From: JBMOGA01 sp049318625
GTDB taxonomy: Bacteria > Pseudomonadota > Alphaproteobacteria > Rhizobiales > Hyphomicrobiaceae
Length of the DNA: 64,000 bases
Reading direction: 5' to 3'
Assembly (NCBI GenBank): GCA_049318625.1
Contig: JBMOGA010000009.1
Coordinates: forward strand, 1-64,000
The position numbers were made by a program, and so were the translations under genes. The notes under the pieces were generated by a model. It saw nothing but the letters and a program-made list of their open reading frames with translations. It ran no database searches and had not been told where the DNA came from. Below are positions 24,424 through 33,023 of the stretch, in pieces; positions within the stretch are counted from its first letter, which is position 1, and each line of letters opens with the position of its first letter.

Positions 24424-26154
24424 TCAGCCGATATCCTCTGGAAAGTGCTTCACCACCGACATCAGCGGGTTGGCGGCGGCCTGTCCGAGGCCGCAGATCG
24501 AGGCATCGCGCATCACTTGCGCAAGATCCGCCAGCAGGGCCGTATCCCATGCCTTCCGCGACATCAGCTTCACGGCCTTCTCGGTGCCGTTGCGACAGGG
24601 CGTGCATTGCCCGCAGCTCTCGTCCTCGAAGAAGCGCATCAGGTTCAGTGCCACCGCCTTCATGTCGTCCTGGTCGGAAAGAATGACAACGGCGTGCGAT
24701 CCGACGAAGCAGCCGTGCTTCTCGAGCTGCCCGAAGTCGAGCGGAATGTCGGCCATGGTCGCGGGCAGTATGCCGCCGGAGGCGCCGCCCGGCAGGTAGC
24801 CTTTGAAGTTGTGCCCCGCCAGCATGCCGCCGCACAGCGCGATGAGTTCGTTCGCGGTCGTGCCCGCCGCGGTGAGCACCACGCCCGGCTTGGCGACCCG
24901 TCCAGATACGGAATAAGAACGTAGCCCCTTGGCGCCGTTCTTGCCCTGGGTCGCGAACCAATTGGCGCCGTTGGCCACGATTTTCGGGATCCAGAACAGT
25001 GTCTCGATGTTGTTGACGAGGGTCGGGCGATCGAAAATGCCGACCTGCGCGACATAGGGCGGGCGGTGACGCGGCAGGCCACGCTTGCCCTCGATCGACT
25101 CGATCATGGCGCTTTCCTCGCCGCAGATGTAGGCACCGGCGCCGCGGCGTACGGAAACCTTGGTGTGCGGTACGAGGCCGGCGGCGATGATCCGCGGCAG
25201 CTCGGCATGCAAAATCTCATGCACAGCCGGATACTCGTCGCGCATGTAGACGAACACCTCCTGAGCCTCGACGGCCCATGCGGCGATCAGCATGCCTTCG
25301 AGGAACTGGTGCGGCGCGGTCTCGAGGTAGTGCCGGTCCTTGAAGGTGCCGGGCTCGCCCTCGTCGCCGTTGACGGCCATCAGGCGCGGTCCCTTCTCGC
25401 CGCGCACGAGGCTCCATTTACGCCCGGTCGGGAACCCGGCACCGCCGAGGCCGCGCAATCCGCCGTCGGAGAGGATCGCGATCACGTCATCGACAGTGCG
25501 CGTGCCAGCGAGGCAATCACGCAGGACGGCGTACCCTCCCGCCGCGACATAGGCGTCGAAGCCCTGATAGGCCGGAATCTCGGCGTCGGTCGCGCCGGCC
25601 AAGGCCAGTTTTCTGACGCTCTCGACGGTGGCATGGTCGACATGGCGATGGCCGACCTCGGCCGCAGGCGCGGTGTGACACGAGCCGATACAGGGCGCGC
25701 GAACGACGCGCACATCCTCCATACGCTCGCTTTCGAGGGTAGCCAGCAACTGCTCGGCGCCCGCCATCATGCAGGACAGGCTGTCGCAAACTCGAATGGT
25801 CACTTTGGGCGGGCGCGGTTCGCCGTCCTGCACGACATCGAAATGGGCATAGAACGTTGCGACTTCGTAGACCTCCGCCATTGGAATGTGGAGGCATTCG
25901 GCGAGCCCCTGAAGGAGACCCGCCGGCAAGCAGCCCTCGGCGTCCTGGATCTTGTGCAGATACTCGATGAGTAGTGGACGCTGGTAGGGGCCGGGCCCGA
26001 TCAGCGCCGTGACGGCTGCAAGCTCCTCCTGGCGGAGCACGCGCCCCTTGGGAAACAATGGTGCGTTGCGCCGGCCGGCGCCGGGGTGAACCGCGCGACC
26101 GCCGCTGCGCAATGGCTTGCCGCCCTGTCGTCCGAAACTATCCTTGCCCGACAT
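24424..26154 (-). CDS. fdsB: Formate dehydrogenase beta subunit, fused NuoE-NuoF (FdsG-FdsB) type
   Basis: 576 residues; ATG 26154 with AGGGAAACAGGA upstream is preferred to an in-frame TTG at 26193. Residues ~40-185 are NuoE/FdsG-like with a [2Fe-2S] site (VCDSLSCMMAG, APCIGSCHTAP). Residues ~215-560 are NuoF-like with the FMN/NADH motifs GLGGAGFPTGRKW, NGDEGEPGTFKDR and GAGAYICGEESAMIESIEG, and the 4Fe-4S cluster DESCGQCTPCRNGTEK. It carries electrons from the alpha subunit to NAD. This fused architecture matches Methylobacterium FDH1 rather than the three-gene Rhodobacter/Cupriavidus set. It lies 17 bases downstream of sucD. Confidence 0.92.
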   Translation of the reverse strand: MSGKDSFGRQGGKPLRSGGRAVHPGAGRRNAPLFPKGRVLRQEELAAVTALIGPGPYQRPLLIEYLHKIQDAEGCLPAGLLQGLAECLHIPMAEVYEVATFYAHFDVVQDGEPRPPKVTIRVCDSLSCMMAGAEQLLATLESERMEDVRVVRAPCIGSCHTAPAAEVGHRHVDHATVESVRKLALAGATDAEIPAYQGFDAYVAAGGYAVLRDCLAGTRTVDDVIAILSDGGLRGLGGAGFPTGRKWSLVRGEKGPRLMAVNGDEGEPGTFKDRHYLETAPHQFLEGMLIAAWAVEAQEVFVYMRDEYPAVHEILHAELPRIIAAGLVPHTKVSVRRGAGAYICGEESAMIESIEGKRGLPRHRPPYVAQVGIFDRPTLVNNIETLFWIPKIVANGANWFATQGKNGAKGLRSYSVSGRVAKPGVVLTAAGTTANELIALCGGMLAGHNFKGYLPGGASGGILPATMADIPLDFGQLEKHGCFVGSHAVVILSDQDDMKAVALNLMRFFEDESCGQCTPCRNGTEKAVKLMSRKAWDTALLADLAQVMRDASICGLGQAAANPLMSVVKHFPEDIG

Positions 26155-26171
26155 CTCGTTCCTGTTTCCCT

Positions 26172-27065
26172 TCAACCCGCCGATTTGCGCCAACGGGCAA
26201 GCTCCTGATTCATCGTTTCTCCGACGAGATGGGCGGCCGGTGCGAGGACCACGCCCGCCTTCTCGAGTTTCCTGGCCTTCTCGACGGCGCTGCCGCCTCG
26301 CCCGCTCATGAAGGCTCCGGCATGCCCCATGCGCTTCTCGCGCGGGGCGTTACGCCCGGCGATCAAGGCAACCGCCGGCTTGGCGAGCCGCAGGGCGGCG
26401 AGCCGTTCGGCCGCTTCCTCCTCCTCCGTGCCGCCGATCTCGCCGATCAGGACAATGCCGTCGGTCAGAGGATCGTCGGCGAAGAGAGCGACGCAGTCGG
26501 CCAGCGAGAGACCGTGGACCGGATCGCCGCCGACGCCGATGGTCGTCGATTGACCGAGGCCGGCCGCCGTCAGCTGTGCCACGACCTCGCTCGTCAGCGA
26601 CGCCGAACGAGACGCGACACCGATGCGGCCGGGCCGGGCGTTGACGGTGGTCATTACGCCGAGTTGGGCGATACCGGGTGCCAGCACGCCCTGGCTGTTG
26701 GGCCCGACGAGGCAGGTCCGGGAGCCATCGAGGGCCTCGCGCACACGGATCATATCGAGGAGCGGCACGCGCTCGGTCACGCACACGACCAGGGGCATCT
26801 CGGCTTCGATGCACTCGATCATGGCTTTGGCCGCGTTGACGGGCGGAACGAAGACGAGACTAGCGTTGGCGCCTGTCGCCTGTGCCGCCGCCACAACCGT
26901 TTCGAATATGGGCACGTCGAGGTGCCGTCGCCCGCCTTTGCCCGGTGTCACGCCGGCCACGAGGCGGGTGCCGTACGCCATCATCCGCGCGCAATGATAG
27001 GTCGCCGCGCGGCCGGTGAGGCCTTGGCAGACGACGCGTGTTTCCGGCCCGACCAGTACAGCCAT
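26172..27065 (-). CDS. Succinate/malate-CoA ligase alpha subunit-like protein
   Basis: 297 residues, right for SucD or MtkB. It has the CoA-binding N-terminus (CQGLTGRAATYHC, GVTPGKGG), VGPNSQG, and the phosphohistidine loop MGHAGAFMSGRGG (active His near residue 249), where classic enzymes have GHAGAIISG. The start ATG 27065 shares one base with the upstream stop (TGATG). The enzyme would make an acyl-CoA from a dicarboxylate at the expense of ATP or GTP. Located in the formate/oxalate regulon, it may activate succinate, malate or oxalate; the sequence does not choose. Confidence 0.85.
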   Translation of the reverse strand: MAVLVGPETRVVCQGLTGRAATYHCARMMAYGTRLVAGVTPGKGGRRHLDVPIFETVVAAAQATGANASLVFVPPVNAAKAMIECIEAEMPLVVCVTERVPLLDMIRVREALDGSRTCLVGPNSQGVLAPGIAQLGVMTTVNARPGRIGVASRSASLTSEVVAQLTAAGLGQSTTIGVGGDPVHGLSLADCVALFADDPLTDGIVLIGEIGGTEEEEAAERLAALRLAKPAVALIAGRNAPREKRMGHAGAFMSGRGGSAVEKARKLEKAGVVLAPAAHLVGETMNQELARWRKSAG

Positions 27066-28249
27066 CACGCAGCGTCCGTTTGCTGGGCGGCAACAGCCAG
27101 CTCGGCGGCATGGCGGATGTCGCGGGCTTCTTGGACGATCAACCCCGAGGCGGCAAGACGGGTCCGGGCAAAATCGGCGTTGTTGCCGGCCAAGCGGACG
27201 ACCAGCGGCAGGGTGCGCTGGGCGCCGCGCATGGCGATGGCAATGCCCTCCGCGATCATATCGCAACGCTGCATGCCGCCACCGTGCACATTGATGAGTA
27301 CGACGCGGGTGCGGGGATTGGACAGGATGAGGCCGAATCCGTACGCGATGTCCTGGCTCGTCGCAGTGGTGCGGATGTCCATGAAGTTGGCGGGGCGTCC
27401 GCCGCAGTCTTCCAATGTGTCGAGCGTGGCGAGGGCCAATCCCGCTCCGTTCACCACGACGCCGATGTTGCCGTCCATACGCACGTAATTGATCTGATGG
27501 ATCTGGGCCGCCAGCTCCAGCGGGTCGCCGGTTTCGGCGGCCTCGACATCGCGGAGGTTCTCGAGATCGGGTTGGCGGAACATCGCGTTTTCGTCGACCT
27601 GCATCTTGGCATCGAGCGCCACGAGATGGCCTTGCGGCGTGACGGCGAGCGGATTGATCTCGATGAGCTGGGCGTCGCAATCGATGGCCGCATCGATGAG
27701 CCGGGCCATCAACCCGGCGACCTCGGCCGCAAGCGGCGGCGGCAGATCGAGTCGTGTCGCGAACGCCAGGATAGCGTCGCTGGTCGGCGGATTGGCGAGG
27801 CTGATCGGCAGCCGCAGCATGGCGGCCGGATTGCGGGCGATCACCTGCTCGACGTCGTCGCCGCCGGCGGCGGAGGCCAACAGAACCAGGCGCCCCATGG
27901 ACGGGTCGATGGTGACGGCGACGTAGAGCAGGCGATCGATGTCGATCGCCTCCTCGATGTAAGCGAGGCGGACGATCTGGCCGGTGGGTGCCGTCTGCGA
28001 GGTGACCAGAGGTCTGCCGATCAGGCGCGCCGTGGCGGCCGCGACCTCGGCGGGATCCTTCGCGAACACGACGCCGCCATTGGCACCGCGATCTCCGGCA
28101 TGAACCTGCGCTTTAACCGCAAAACGGGGAAATGCCAGCCGACGGGCGACACGCTCCGCGTCGGTCGCAGAGGCAGCCACCCGGCCCTTCGGCGCTGGGA
28201 TGCCGAAGCGCGCCAGGAGCTCCTTCGCTTGGAACTCGTGCAGAAACAT
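27065..28249 (-). CDS. Succinate/malate-CoA ligase beta subunit-like protein (ATP-grasp)
   Basis: 394 residues, ATG 28249 behind GGAGGAGC. The ATP-grasp domain starts FLHEFQAKELLARFGIPAPKG and includes KAQVHAGDRG, LIEINPLAV and LDAKMQVDENA. The C-terminal domain departs from SucC and MtkA: the usual DVGGGA near 310 reads MDIRTTATSQD and the NIFGGI loop reads NVHGGG. It is first gene of the sucC-sucD-fds operon. It may be malate-CoA ligase of a serine-cycle type, a second succinyl-CoA synthetase, or an enzyme specialised for oxalate metabolism. The changed loops near the phosphohistidine site suggest altered specificity, but this is inference. Confidence 0.82.
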   Translation of the reverse strand: MFLHEFQAKELLARFGIPAPKGRVAASATDAERVARRLAFPRFAVKAQVHAGDRGANGGVVFAKDPAEVAAATARLIGRPLVTSQTAPTGQIVRLAYIEEAIDIDRLLYVAVTIDPSMGRLVLLASAAGGDDVEQVIARNPAAMLRLPISLANPPTSDAILAFATRLDLPPPLAAEVAGLMARLIDAAIDCDAQLIEINPLAVTPQGHLVALDAKMQVDENAMFRQPDLENLRDVEAAETGDPLELAAQIHQINYVRMDGNIGVVVNGAGLALATLDTLEDCGGRPANFMDIRTTATSQDIAYGFGLILSNPRTRVVLINVHGGGMQRCDMIAEGIAIAMRGAQRTLPLVVRLAGNNADFARTRLAASGLIVQEARDIRHAAELAVAAQQTDAA

Positions 28250-28357
28250 CGGCGCTCCTCCGTGCGGTCATTGCCGCCCGACCCTTTCGTGCCGGGCTCG
28301 GTTAACCCGGGCTCCAGTTTCGGCGCGCAGAGTCGCAAGTGAGGCTTGCGCCCCTTT

Positions 28358-28381
28358 TGGTATGCCAGATACCATATACCA
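28358..28381. promoter_or_regulatory. Candidate operator of the oxalate regulator at the sucC-fds promoter
   Basis: TGGTAT at 28358-28363 and ATACCA at 28369-28374 form an inverted repeat with five bases between, followed directly by a further half-site TATACCA (28375-28381). The same TGGTAT-N5-ATACCA arrangement occurs at the tct and gntR promoters. It lies 109 bases upstream of the sucC-like start, in the 351-base gap (28250-28600) to terC. Confidence 0.6.
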
Positions 28382-28600
28382 GCCGGTGTCGAGAGTCGAG
28401 GTGCGGCCTTCACTCTGAACTGGCACCAGGAAAGATCTGACGTCGCCTCTTGCGGCCAAGTGGCGCTGCGATCACGACTGTTCCCGAGACTTTCTTGGCG
28501 AGCGGTTGTCGAACGGCTAGCTTGAGGGTCGATTGTGGGGTGGAATAGGCGCAATCAATAAGCTTGTCCGGTGGGCGCACCGGTTCGGGGGGATCGACGT

Positions 28601-29362
28601 ATGCTCGCAATGTTGTCTCAGGTCGGAGACCAAATCATCATTTGGTATGATTTGCTCGTCGCCCAGTATGGACCGCTCGGTGTCCAAGTTCTGAAGATCA
28701 TCTGGATCAACATCCTTCTGTCGGGCGACAACGCCGTTGTTATCGCGCTGGCCTGCCGCTCGCTGCCGGCGCACCAGCGCAAATGGGGCATCATCTTCGG
28801 AGCCGGCGCTGCTGTGCTGCTGCGCGTGATCTTCACGGTCGGCATGCAATACGTGCTCGGAATTCCACTGCTCAAGCTCGTTGGCGGGCTGCTGCTGCTG
28901 TGGATCTCGGTCAAACTGCTCACCGGCGAGGAGGCCGACGAGGACTCCGTCAAGGATAGCGACAATCTCTGGGGAGCGGTGCGCACCGTTGCGATCGCCG
29001 ACTTGGTGATGAGTCTCGACAACGTGTTGGCGATCGCGGCGGCAGCGAAGAACAATACGGGTCTGATCATTTTCGGGCTCGCCGTCTCGATCCCGCTGAT
29101 CGTGGCGGGCGCGACGCTGATTCTCGGACTGCTGACCCGGTTCCCTGCTCTGGTATGGGCGGGAGCGGCTTTGCTGGGCTGGGTCTCCGGCGAACTGATC
29201 GTCGAGGAGCCTTTGACGATCGCCTATTTCGACCATTTCGCGCACATGATCGGCCTGTCGCACCATGGGATCGAGTATGTGGTGTCGGGCTTCTGTGCCG
29301 GCTTGGTGATGGCGATCGGCTGGTATCTGCGCCGTCGCGAACATGCGAGCAGCGCGGCCTAG
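28601..29362 (+). CDS. TerC family integral membrane protein (YjbE type)
   Basis: 253 residues with about seven hydrophobic segments; ATG 28601 follows GGGGGGATCG at a workable spacing. TerC/Alx/YkoY proteins are linked to metal-ion (chiefly manganese) export. The duplicated signature Asp residues are visible in LLSGDNAVVIALACRS near residue 45 and VMSLDNVLAIAAAA near residue 140. It is divergent from the sucC-sucD-fds operon and has its own terminator at 29565-29590. I looked for a yybP-ykoY manganese riboswitch upstream and could not recognise one. Confidence 0.88.
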   Translation: MLAMLSQVGDQIIIWYDLLVAQYGPLGVQVLKIIWINILLSGDNAVVIALACRSLPAHQRKWGIIFGAGAAVLLRVIFTVGMQYVLGIPLLKLVGGLLLLWISVKLLTGEEADEDSVKDSDNLWGAVRTVAIADLVMSLDNVLAIAAAAKNNTGLIIFGLAVSIPLIVAGATLILGLLTRFPALVWAGAALLGWVSGELIVEEPLTIAYFDHFAHMIGLSHHGIEYVVSGFCAGLVMAIGWYLRRREHASSAA

Positions 29363-29564
29363 CATGTGATCGGTCTCGGTCTCGGCGGAACGCTTCCGCC
29401 GAGACCCGGTACTGGTTCCCGCATCCATGCAAAGAGCGGGCTTGCGGGTCGGCCAACCGCTTCGGTCCACCGCACGTCGTCCAGTCCGGTGGCGGGAGGG
29501 TTGGCGTCGGCACGATCATGCCGGTGCTGATGGGCCATCCCGAAGTTCGCGAAGTTGAGAAACA

Positions 29565-29590
29565 GAGCTGCCGGAAACGGCGGCTCTTTT
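29565..29590 (+). terminator. Intrinsic terminator downstream of terC
   Basis: GAGCTGCCG (29565-29573), GAAA loop and CGGCGGCTC (29578-29586) form a nine-bp stem with one G-T pair, followed by TTTTCTGTTT on the plus strand. Confidence 0.65.
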
Positions 29591-29610
29591 CTGTTTGGCG
29601 GGGGCTGCAC

Positions 29611-29641
29611 AAAAAAAGGGAGCCGCTCGAAGGCGGCTCCC
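29611..29641 (-). terminator. Intrinsic terminator of the tctA-tctC-tctB operon
   Basis: On the minus strand GGGAGCCGC and GCGGCTCCC (29618-29626 and 29633-29641) form a nine-bp stem followed by seven Ts (29617 down to 29611). It lies about 40 bases after the tctB stop. Confidence 0.8.
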
Positions 29642-29681
29642 GATCAGGTGAGGCACGTTCTCGAACTTCTCGTCGCCTCGA

Positions 29682-30194
29682 TCAGTAGCCCAGCCAAGCT
29701 TCCAGCGGCCCCTTGGGGAGCGGCACCAGGAACCAGATCTCGAACATCACGAAGAGCACCAGCGGCACGCCAACGGAGACCGCGACCGATCGCAGGATTC
29801 CTTCCTTCCCGAGGGTCAGCATGAAGCCGAGGATATAGAGGGCGGACGCCACATAGAGGCCGACGATCTGGATCAGGCCGACGTAGACAAAGGCCGGGAT
29901 CAGGACCGCGAGCACGCGCTTGAATGCGGGCCGCGAAACGAAGCTTGCGTGAACGTTGTGGCCGATGCGGAGAGCGCTCACCAAATTGATCACGCTCGCG
30001 ATCGCCATGGTTGCGGCGATGTAGAAGGGGAAGTATCCCGCCGCCGGCCCTTCGTTGGGGAGCCAACCGAACCCGATCCGGAAACTGTCGGCAATGACCA
30101 CCGCGCTGCCGACCAGAAACAGCAGCGAGACCACGATATCCATGGTCCTGATGGAGACGAGCGTCGGCTCTTCGGAATTGCTGTTGTCGTGCAT
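29682..30194 (-). CDS. tctB: Tripartite tricarboxylate transporter small membrane subunit TctB
   Basis: 170 residues with four hydrophobic segments (about 19-37, 56-76, 91-113 and 123-160), the standard TctB topology. TctB is the small membrane partner of TctA in a sodium- or proton-driven carboxylate importer fed by TctC. In this operon it comes last (tctA, tctC, tctB) and a strong terminator follows. ATG 30194 lies 54 bases after the tctC stop. Because the operon shares an operator with the oxalate genes, oxalate or a related dicarboxylate is the likely cargo. Confidence 0.85.
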   Translation of the reverse strand: MHDNSNSEEPTLVSIRTMDIVVSLLFLVGSAVVIADSFRIGFGWLPNEGPAAGYFPFYIAATMAIASVINLVSALRIGHNVHASFVSRPAFKRVLAVLIPAFVYVGLIQIVGLYVASALYILGFMLTLGKEGILRSVAVSVGVPLVLFVMFEIWFLVPLPKGPLEAWLGY

Positions 30195-30248
30195 GACGTT
30201 ACTCCAGTCGGCCTGCGGGACCCCACGAGGGGGTCCCGGTTGCCGTCA

Positions 30249-31256
30249 TCATTTGCCTGCCGCCAGGAAGCCGGCTTCCTTCATGAGGTCGTAGTGGGTC
30301 TTGTCGGCTGCGGCGACCCACTTGGTGTACTGGTCGCCGCTCATGAAGGTCTGGTTGAAAGCGCCGCGCTCCATGAACTCTTTCCAATCTGGAGTGGCCT
30401 GCACCTTCTTGAAGAGGTCGACGTAGAACTGGACCTGATCCGCCGTGACGCCCGGCGGCATGAAGATGCCCCGCAGCATCTGGTACTCGACGTTGACGCC
30501 GGATTCCTTGCAGGTCGGGATGTCCGACCATGCCTCGGTCGCGGTGACCTTCTCCTTATACGTGCTGCGCTTCTCGTCGAAGATGCACAGCGGGCGCAAG
30601 GCGCCGGCCTTCCATTGCGAGACCGCCTCGATGGGATTGTTGACCGTCGAGTCGACGTGCTTGCCAACCAGCTGGACGGCCACCTGGCCACCGCCCTGAT
30701 AGGGCACGTAGGTGAACTTCTTCGGCGTGGTGATGCGCTCGAGAGCGGCGGTGATGATCTGGTCTTCCTGCTTGGAGCCAGTGCCACCCATCTTGAACTT
30801 GCGATCCTCGCCGGACTTCACCGCTTCGATGAATTCCTTGGCCGTCTTGTAGGGTGTCTCGGAGTTGACCCAGAGAATGAACTGGTCGAGCGCCAGCATG
30901 GCGACCGGGGTCATGTCCTTGTGGCTGAACGGCACGCCGGTGCCGAGCGGCGTCGTGAACAGGTTCGACAGCGTGATGATGATCTTGTGGGGGTCGCCCT
31001 TGGAATTCTTGACCTCCAGGAACCCTTCGGCGCCGGCGCCGCCGCCCTTGTTGAGCACGACCATCGGCTGGTTCATCAGGTTGTGCTTGGTGATGACGCC
31101 CTGGACAAAACGGGCCATCTGATCGGCGCCGCCGCCGGTGCCGGCTGGAATGACGAAGGTGACGGGTTTGGCCGGTTCCCAGGCCTCGGCCAGCGAGGTG
31201 GTGGCCAGTGCTCCGACGAGCGCGAGACTGGCGGTCCACAGTTTGGATCTCAGCAT
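30249..31256 (-). CDS. tctC: Tripartite tricarboxylate transporter substrate-binding protein TctC
   Basis: 335 residues; ATG 31256 behind GGGAAGGAAC. A Sec signal peptide is clear (MLRSKLWTASLALVGAL..ending SLAEA), so the mature protein is periplasmic. The mature domain starts with KPVTFVIPAGTGGGADQMAR, the carboxylate-binding loop of TTT receptors (Bug family), and continues through VLNKGGGAGAEGFL and LFTTPLGTGVPF. It delivers substrate to TctA/TctB. Such receptors vary widely in ligand; the regulon context points to oxalate or another short dicarboxylate. Confidence 0.88.
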   Translation of the reverse strand: MLRSKLWTASLALVGALATTSLAEAWEPAKPVTFVIPAGTGGGADQMARFVQGVITKHNLMNQPMVVLNKGGGAGAEGFLEVKNSKGDPHKIIITLSNLFTTPLGTGVPFSHKDMTPVAMLALDQFILWVNSETPYKTAKEFIEAVKSGEDRKFKMGGTGSKQEDQIITAALERITTPKKFTYVPYQGGGQVAVQLVGKHVDSTVNNPIEAVSQWKAGALRPLCIFDEKRSTYKEKVTATEAWSDIPTCKESGVNVEYQMLRGIFMPPGVTADQVQFYVDLFKKVQATPDWKEFMERGAFNQTFMSGDQYTKWVAAADKTHYDLMKEAGFLAAGK

Positions 31257-31386
31257 GTTCGTTCCTTCCCTGATGGCTATTGCGCCCCACATCTTTAGCG
31301 ATTCGCGGGCGGGGGCGTCATTGTCTCGTGGCCCATCGAATTTCTGTCCGGACCGCGGCACCGAGAGCGCCGCGGCCGCCGACCGA

Positions 31387-32901
31387 TCAAGATGATACGC
31401 TGACCTGTCGTGGTGGTGTCATTCGGCCCTTGAGCCAGCTGAAAATCGGCCACAACAACAGTACAAAGCCGAGGGTCATGATCGAGCCGACCAGCCAGTT
31501 CGACCAGAAGACCGTCAGATCGCCCTGGGCGCCCAGCATCGCTTGGCGGAACGATCCTTCAGCCAGATCCCCGAGGACCAGCGCAAGGACCAGCGGTGGC
31601 AATGGATAGCCAAGCTTGGTGAATGCGTATCCCGCCACGCCGAAGATCAGCATCATCCAGACATCGAAGACGGCGTTGTTGACCGTATAGGCGCCGACCG
31701 CGCAGATGACGACGATGACCGGCGCGATGATCGAGAAGGGAACGCGCAGGATCGCGGCGAAGAGCGGGACGCAGGTGAGCACGATGATCAGCCCGACGAC
31801 GTTGCCGAGGTACATGGAGGCGATCAGGCCCCACACGAAATCCTTCTGCTCCACGAACAGCATGGGTCCTGGCTGGAGGCCCCAGATCATGAGGCCGCCG
31901 AGCAGCACGGCGGCTGTCGGCGAGCCCGGGATGCCGAGCGTCAGCATGGGCAACAGGGCGGACGTGCCGGCTGAATGGGCGGCGGTCTCGGGCGCGACGA
32001 CGCCCTCGATCTCGCCCTTGCCGAAGTTGGCTCCGTTCTTGGAGAACCGCTTGGCGAGCCCGTAGCCCATGAACGAGGCCGGCGTAGCGCCGCCCGGCGT
32101 GATGCCCATCCAGGCACCGACGACACAACTGCGCAGGAACGTGGCCCAGAACCGTGGCATCTGCTTCCACGTTTGCAGCACGGCATTGAGGCGAATTTTC
32201 GCGTCGGCGCCCTTGAAATTCAATCCCGTTTCCATCGAGGAAAGAATTTCGCCGATTCCAAACAAGCCGATGACGGCGACCAGGAACTTGAAGCCGTTCA
32301 AAAGTTCTTCGTGGCCATAGGTCATCCGCAGTTGGCCGGTGACATTGTCGAGACCGACGGCGGCCAACGAGAAGCCGAGGCACATCGAAGCCAGTGTCTT
32401 CCAGGGCGAGCCGCGGCCCATGCCGATGAAGCTCGCGAACGTCAGGAACTGCACGGCGAAGAACTCGGCGGGGCCGAATCGGAGCGCGAACCTGGCGACC
32501 ACCGGCGCCAGGAACGTGATGACGATGACGGCAAAAATGGCACCCACGAACGACGATGTGAACGCTGCCGTGAGGGCCTCGTCCGCCTTGCCCTTCTGGG
32601 CCATCGGATGGCCGTCGAAGGTCGTCGCCACCGACCAGGGCTCGCCGGGAATGTTGAAGAGGATCGAGGTGATCGCGCCGCCGAACAGCGCGCCCCAGTA
32701 GATGCACGACAACAGGATGATCGCCGACGTCGGCGGCATCGAGAATGTCAGCGGCAGCAGGATGGCCACGCCGTTGGCACCGCCGAGACCCGGCAGTACC
32801 CCGATGATGACTCCCAGCAGAATGCCGATGAGCATCAGAACCAGGTTGTACGGTGTCGCAGCAACCGCAAAACCCTGCATCAACGAAGAGATTTCTTCCA
32901 C
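31387..32901 (-). CDS. tctA: Tripartite tricarboxylate transporter large permease TctA
   Basis: 504 residues with about eleven membrane segments; start is GTG 32901 behind AGAGG. Family marks: LLGVIIGVLPGLGGANGVAILLPL near the N-terminus, CIYWGALFGGAITSILFNIPGEP, and TPGGATPASFMGYGLAKR and LGIPGSPTAAVLLGGLMIWGLQPGP in the second half. The two GLGG/GIPG-type repeats reflect the internal symmetry of TctA. It leads the operon and its upstream region carries the TGGTAT-N5-ATACC operator. Acts in the inner membrane. Confidence 0.9.
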   Translation of the reverse strand: MEEISSLMQGFAVAATPYNLVLMLIGILLGVIIGVLPGLGGANGVAILLPLTFSMPPTSAIILLSCIYWGALFGGAITSILFNIPGEPWSVATTFDGHPMAQKGKADEALTAAFTSSFVGAIFAVIVITFLAPVVARFALRFGPAEFFAVQFLTFASFIGMGRGSPWKTLASMCLGFSLAAVGLDNVTGQLRMTYGHEELLNGFKFLVAVIGLFGIGEILSSMETGLNFKGADAKIRLNAVLQTWKQMPRFWATFLRSCVVGAWMGITPGGATPASFMGYGLAKRFSKNGANFGKGEIEGVVAPETAAHSAGTSALLPMLTLGIPGSPTAAVLLGGLMIWGLQPGPMLFVEQKDFVWGLIASMYLGNVVGLIIVLTCVPLFAAILRVPFSIIAPVIVVICAVGAYTVNNAVFDVWMMLIFGVAGYAFTKLGYPLPPLVLALVLGDLAEGSFRQAMLGAQGDLTVFWSNWLVGSIMTLGFVLLLWPIFSWLKGRMTPPRQVSVSS

Positions 32902-32958
32902 GAAGGGCCTCTGACCTGGTGTTTCCCCGGAAGTGAGGCTCGTGCCCCATCTTTTTCA

Positions 32959-32979
32959 TGGTCCATTTTTTGAGGACCA
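32959..32979. repeat. Inverted repeat TGGTCC-N9-GGACCA in the tctA leader
   Basis: TGGTCC at 32959-32964 and GGACCA at 32974-32979 form a perfect six-base inverted repeat 58 bases upstream of tctA. It differs from the TGGTAT operator and could be a second regulator site or an mRNA hairpin in the leader. Confidence 0.4.
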
Positions 32980-33006
32980 ATAGGGGAAGCTTATACGTGC
33001 CCTTTC

Positions 33007-33023
33007 TGGTATGCAATATACCT
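33007..33023. promoter_or_regulatory. Candidate operator of the oxalate regulator at the tctA promoter
   Basis: TGGTAT (33007-33012), five bases, ATACCT (33018-33023): eleven of twelve half-site positions match the repeat found before the sucC-like gene. It overlaps the predicted -35 region of the minus-strand tctA promoter, consistent with repression. Confidence 0.6.

Larger units (their letters stand above)
29363..29681. other. Structured gene-free region after terC
   Basis: No credible protein gene. It holds a perfect 13-bp hairpin (29378-29390 with 29394-29406, loop CGC) directly after terC without a T-run, a plus-strand intrinsic terminator at 29565-29590, and a minus-strand terminator at 29611-29641. 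Between them a short frame starting at 29518 is probably spurious. Confidence 0.45.

Noticed and set aside
28383..28600. Possible yybP-ykoY manganese riboswitch before terC
   Set aside because: I looked for its conserved core and stems and could not fit them; the region only shows G-rich runs and the operator for the neighbouring operon.
29518..29680. Small reading frame starting at 29518 between terC and tctB
   Set aside because: It runs through two terminator hairpins and has no ribosome site; it looks like a by-product of the structured sequence.
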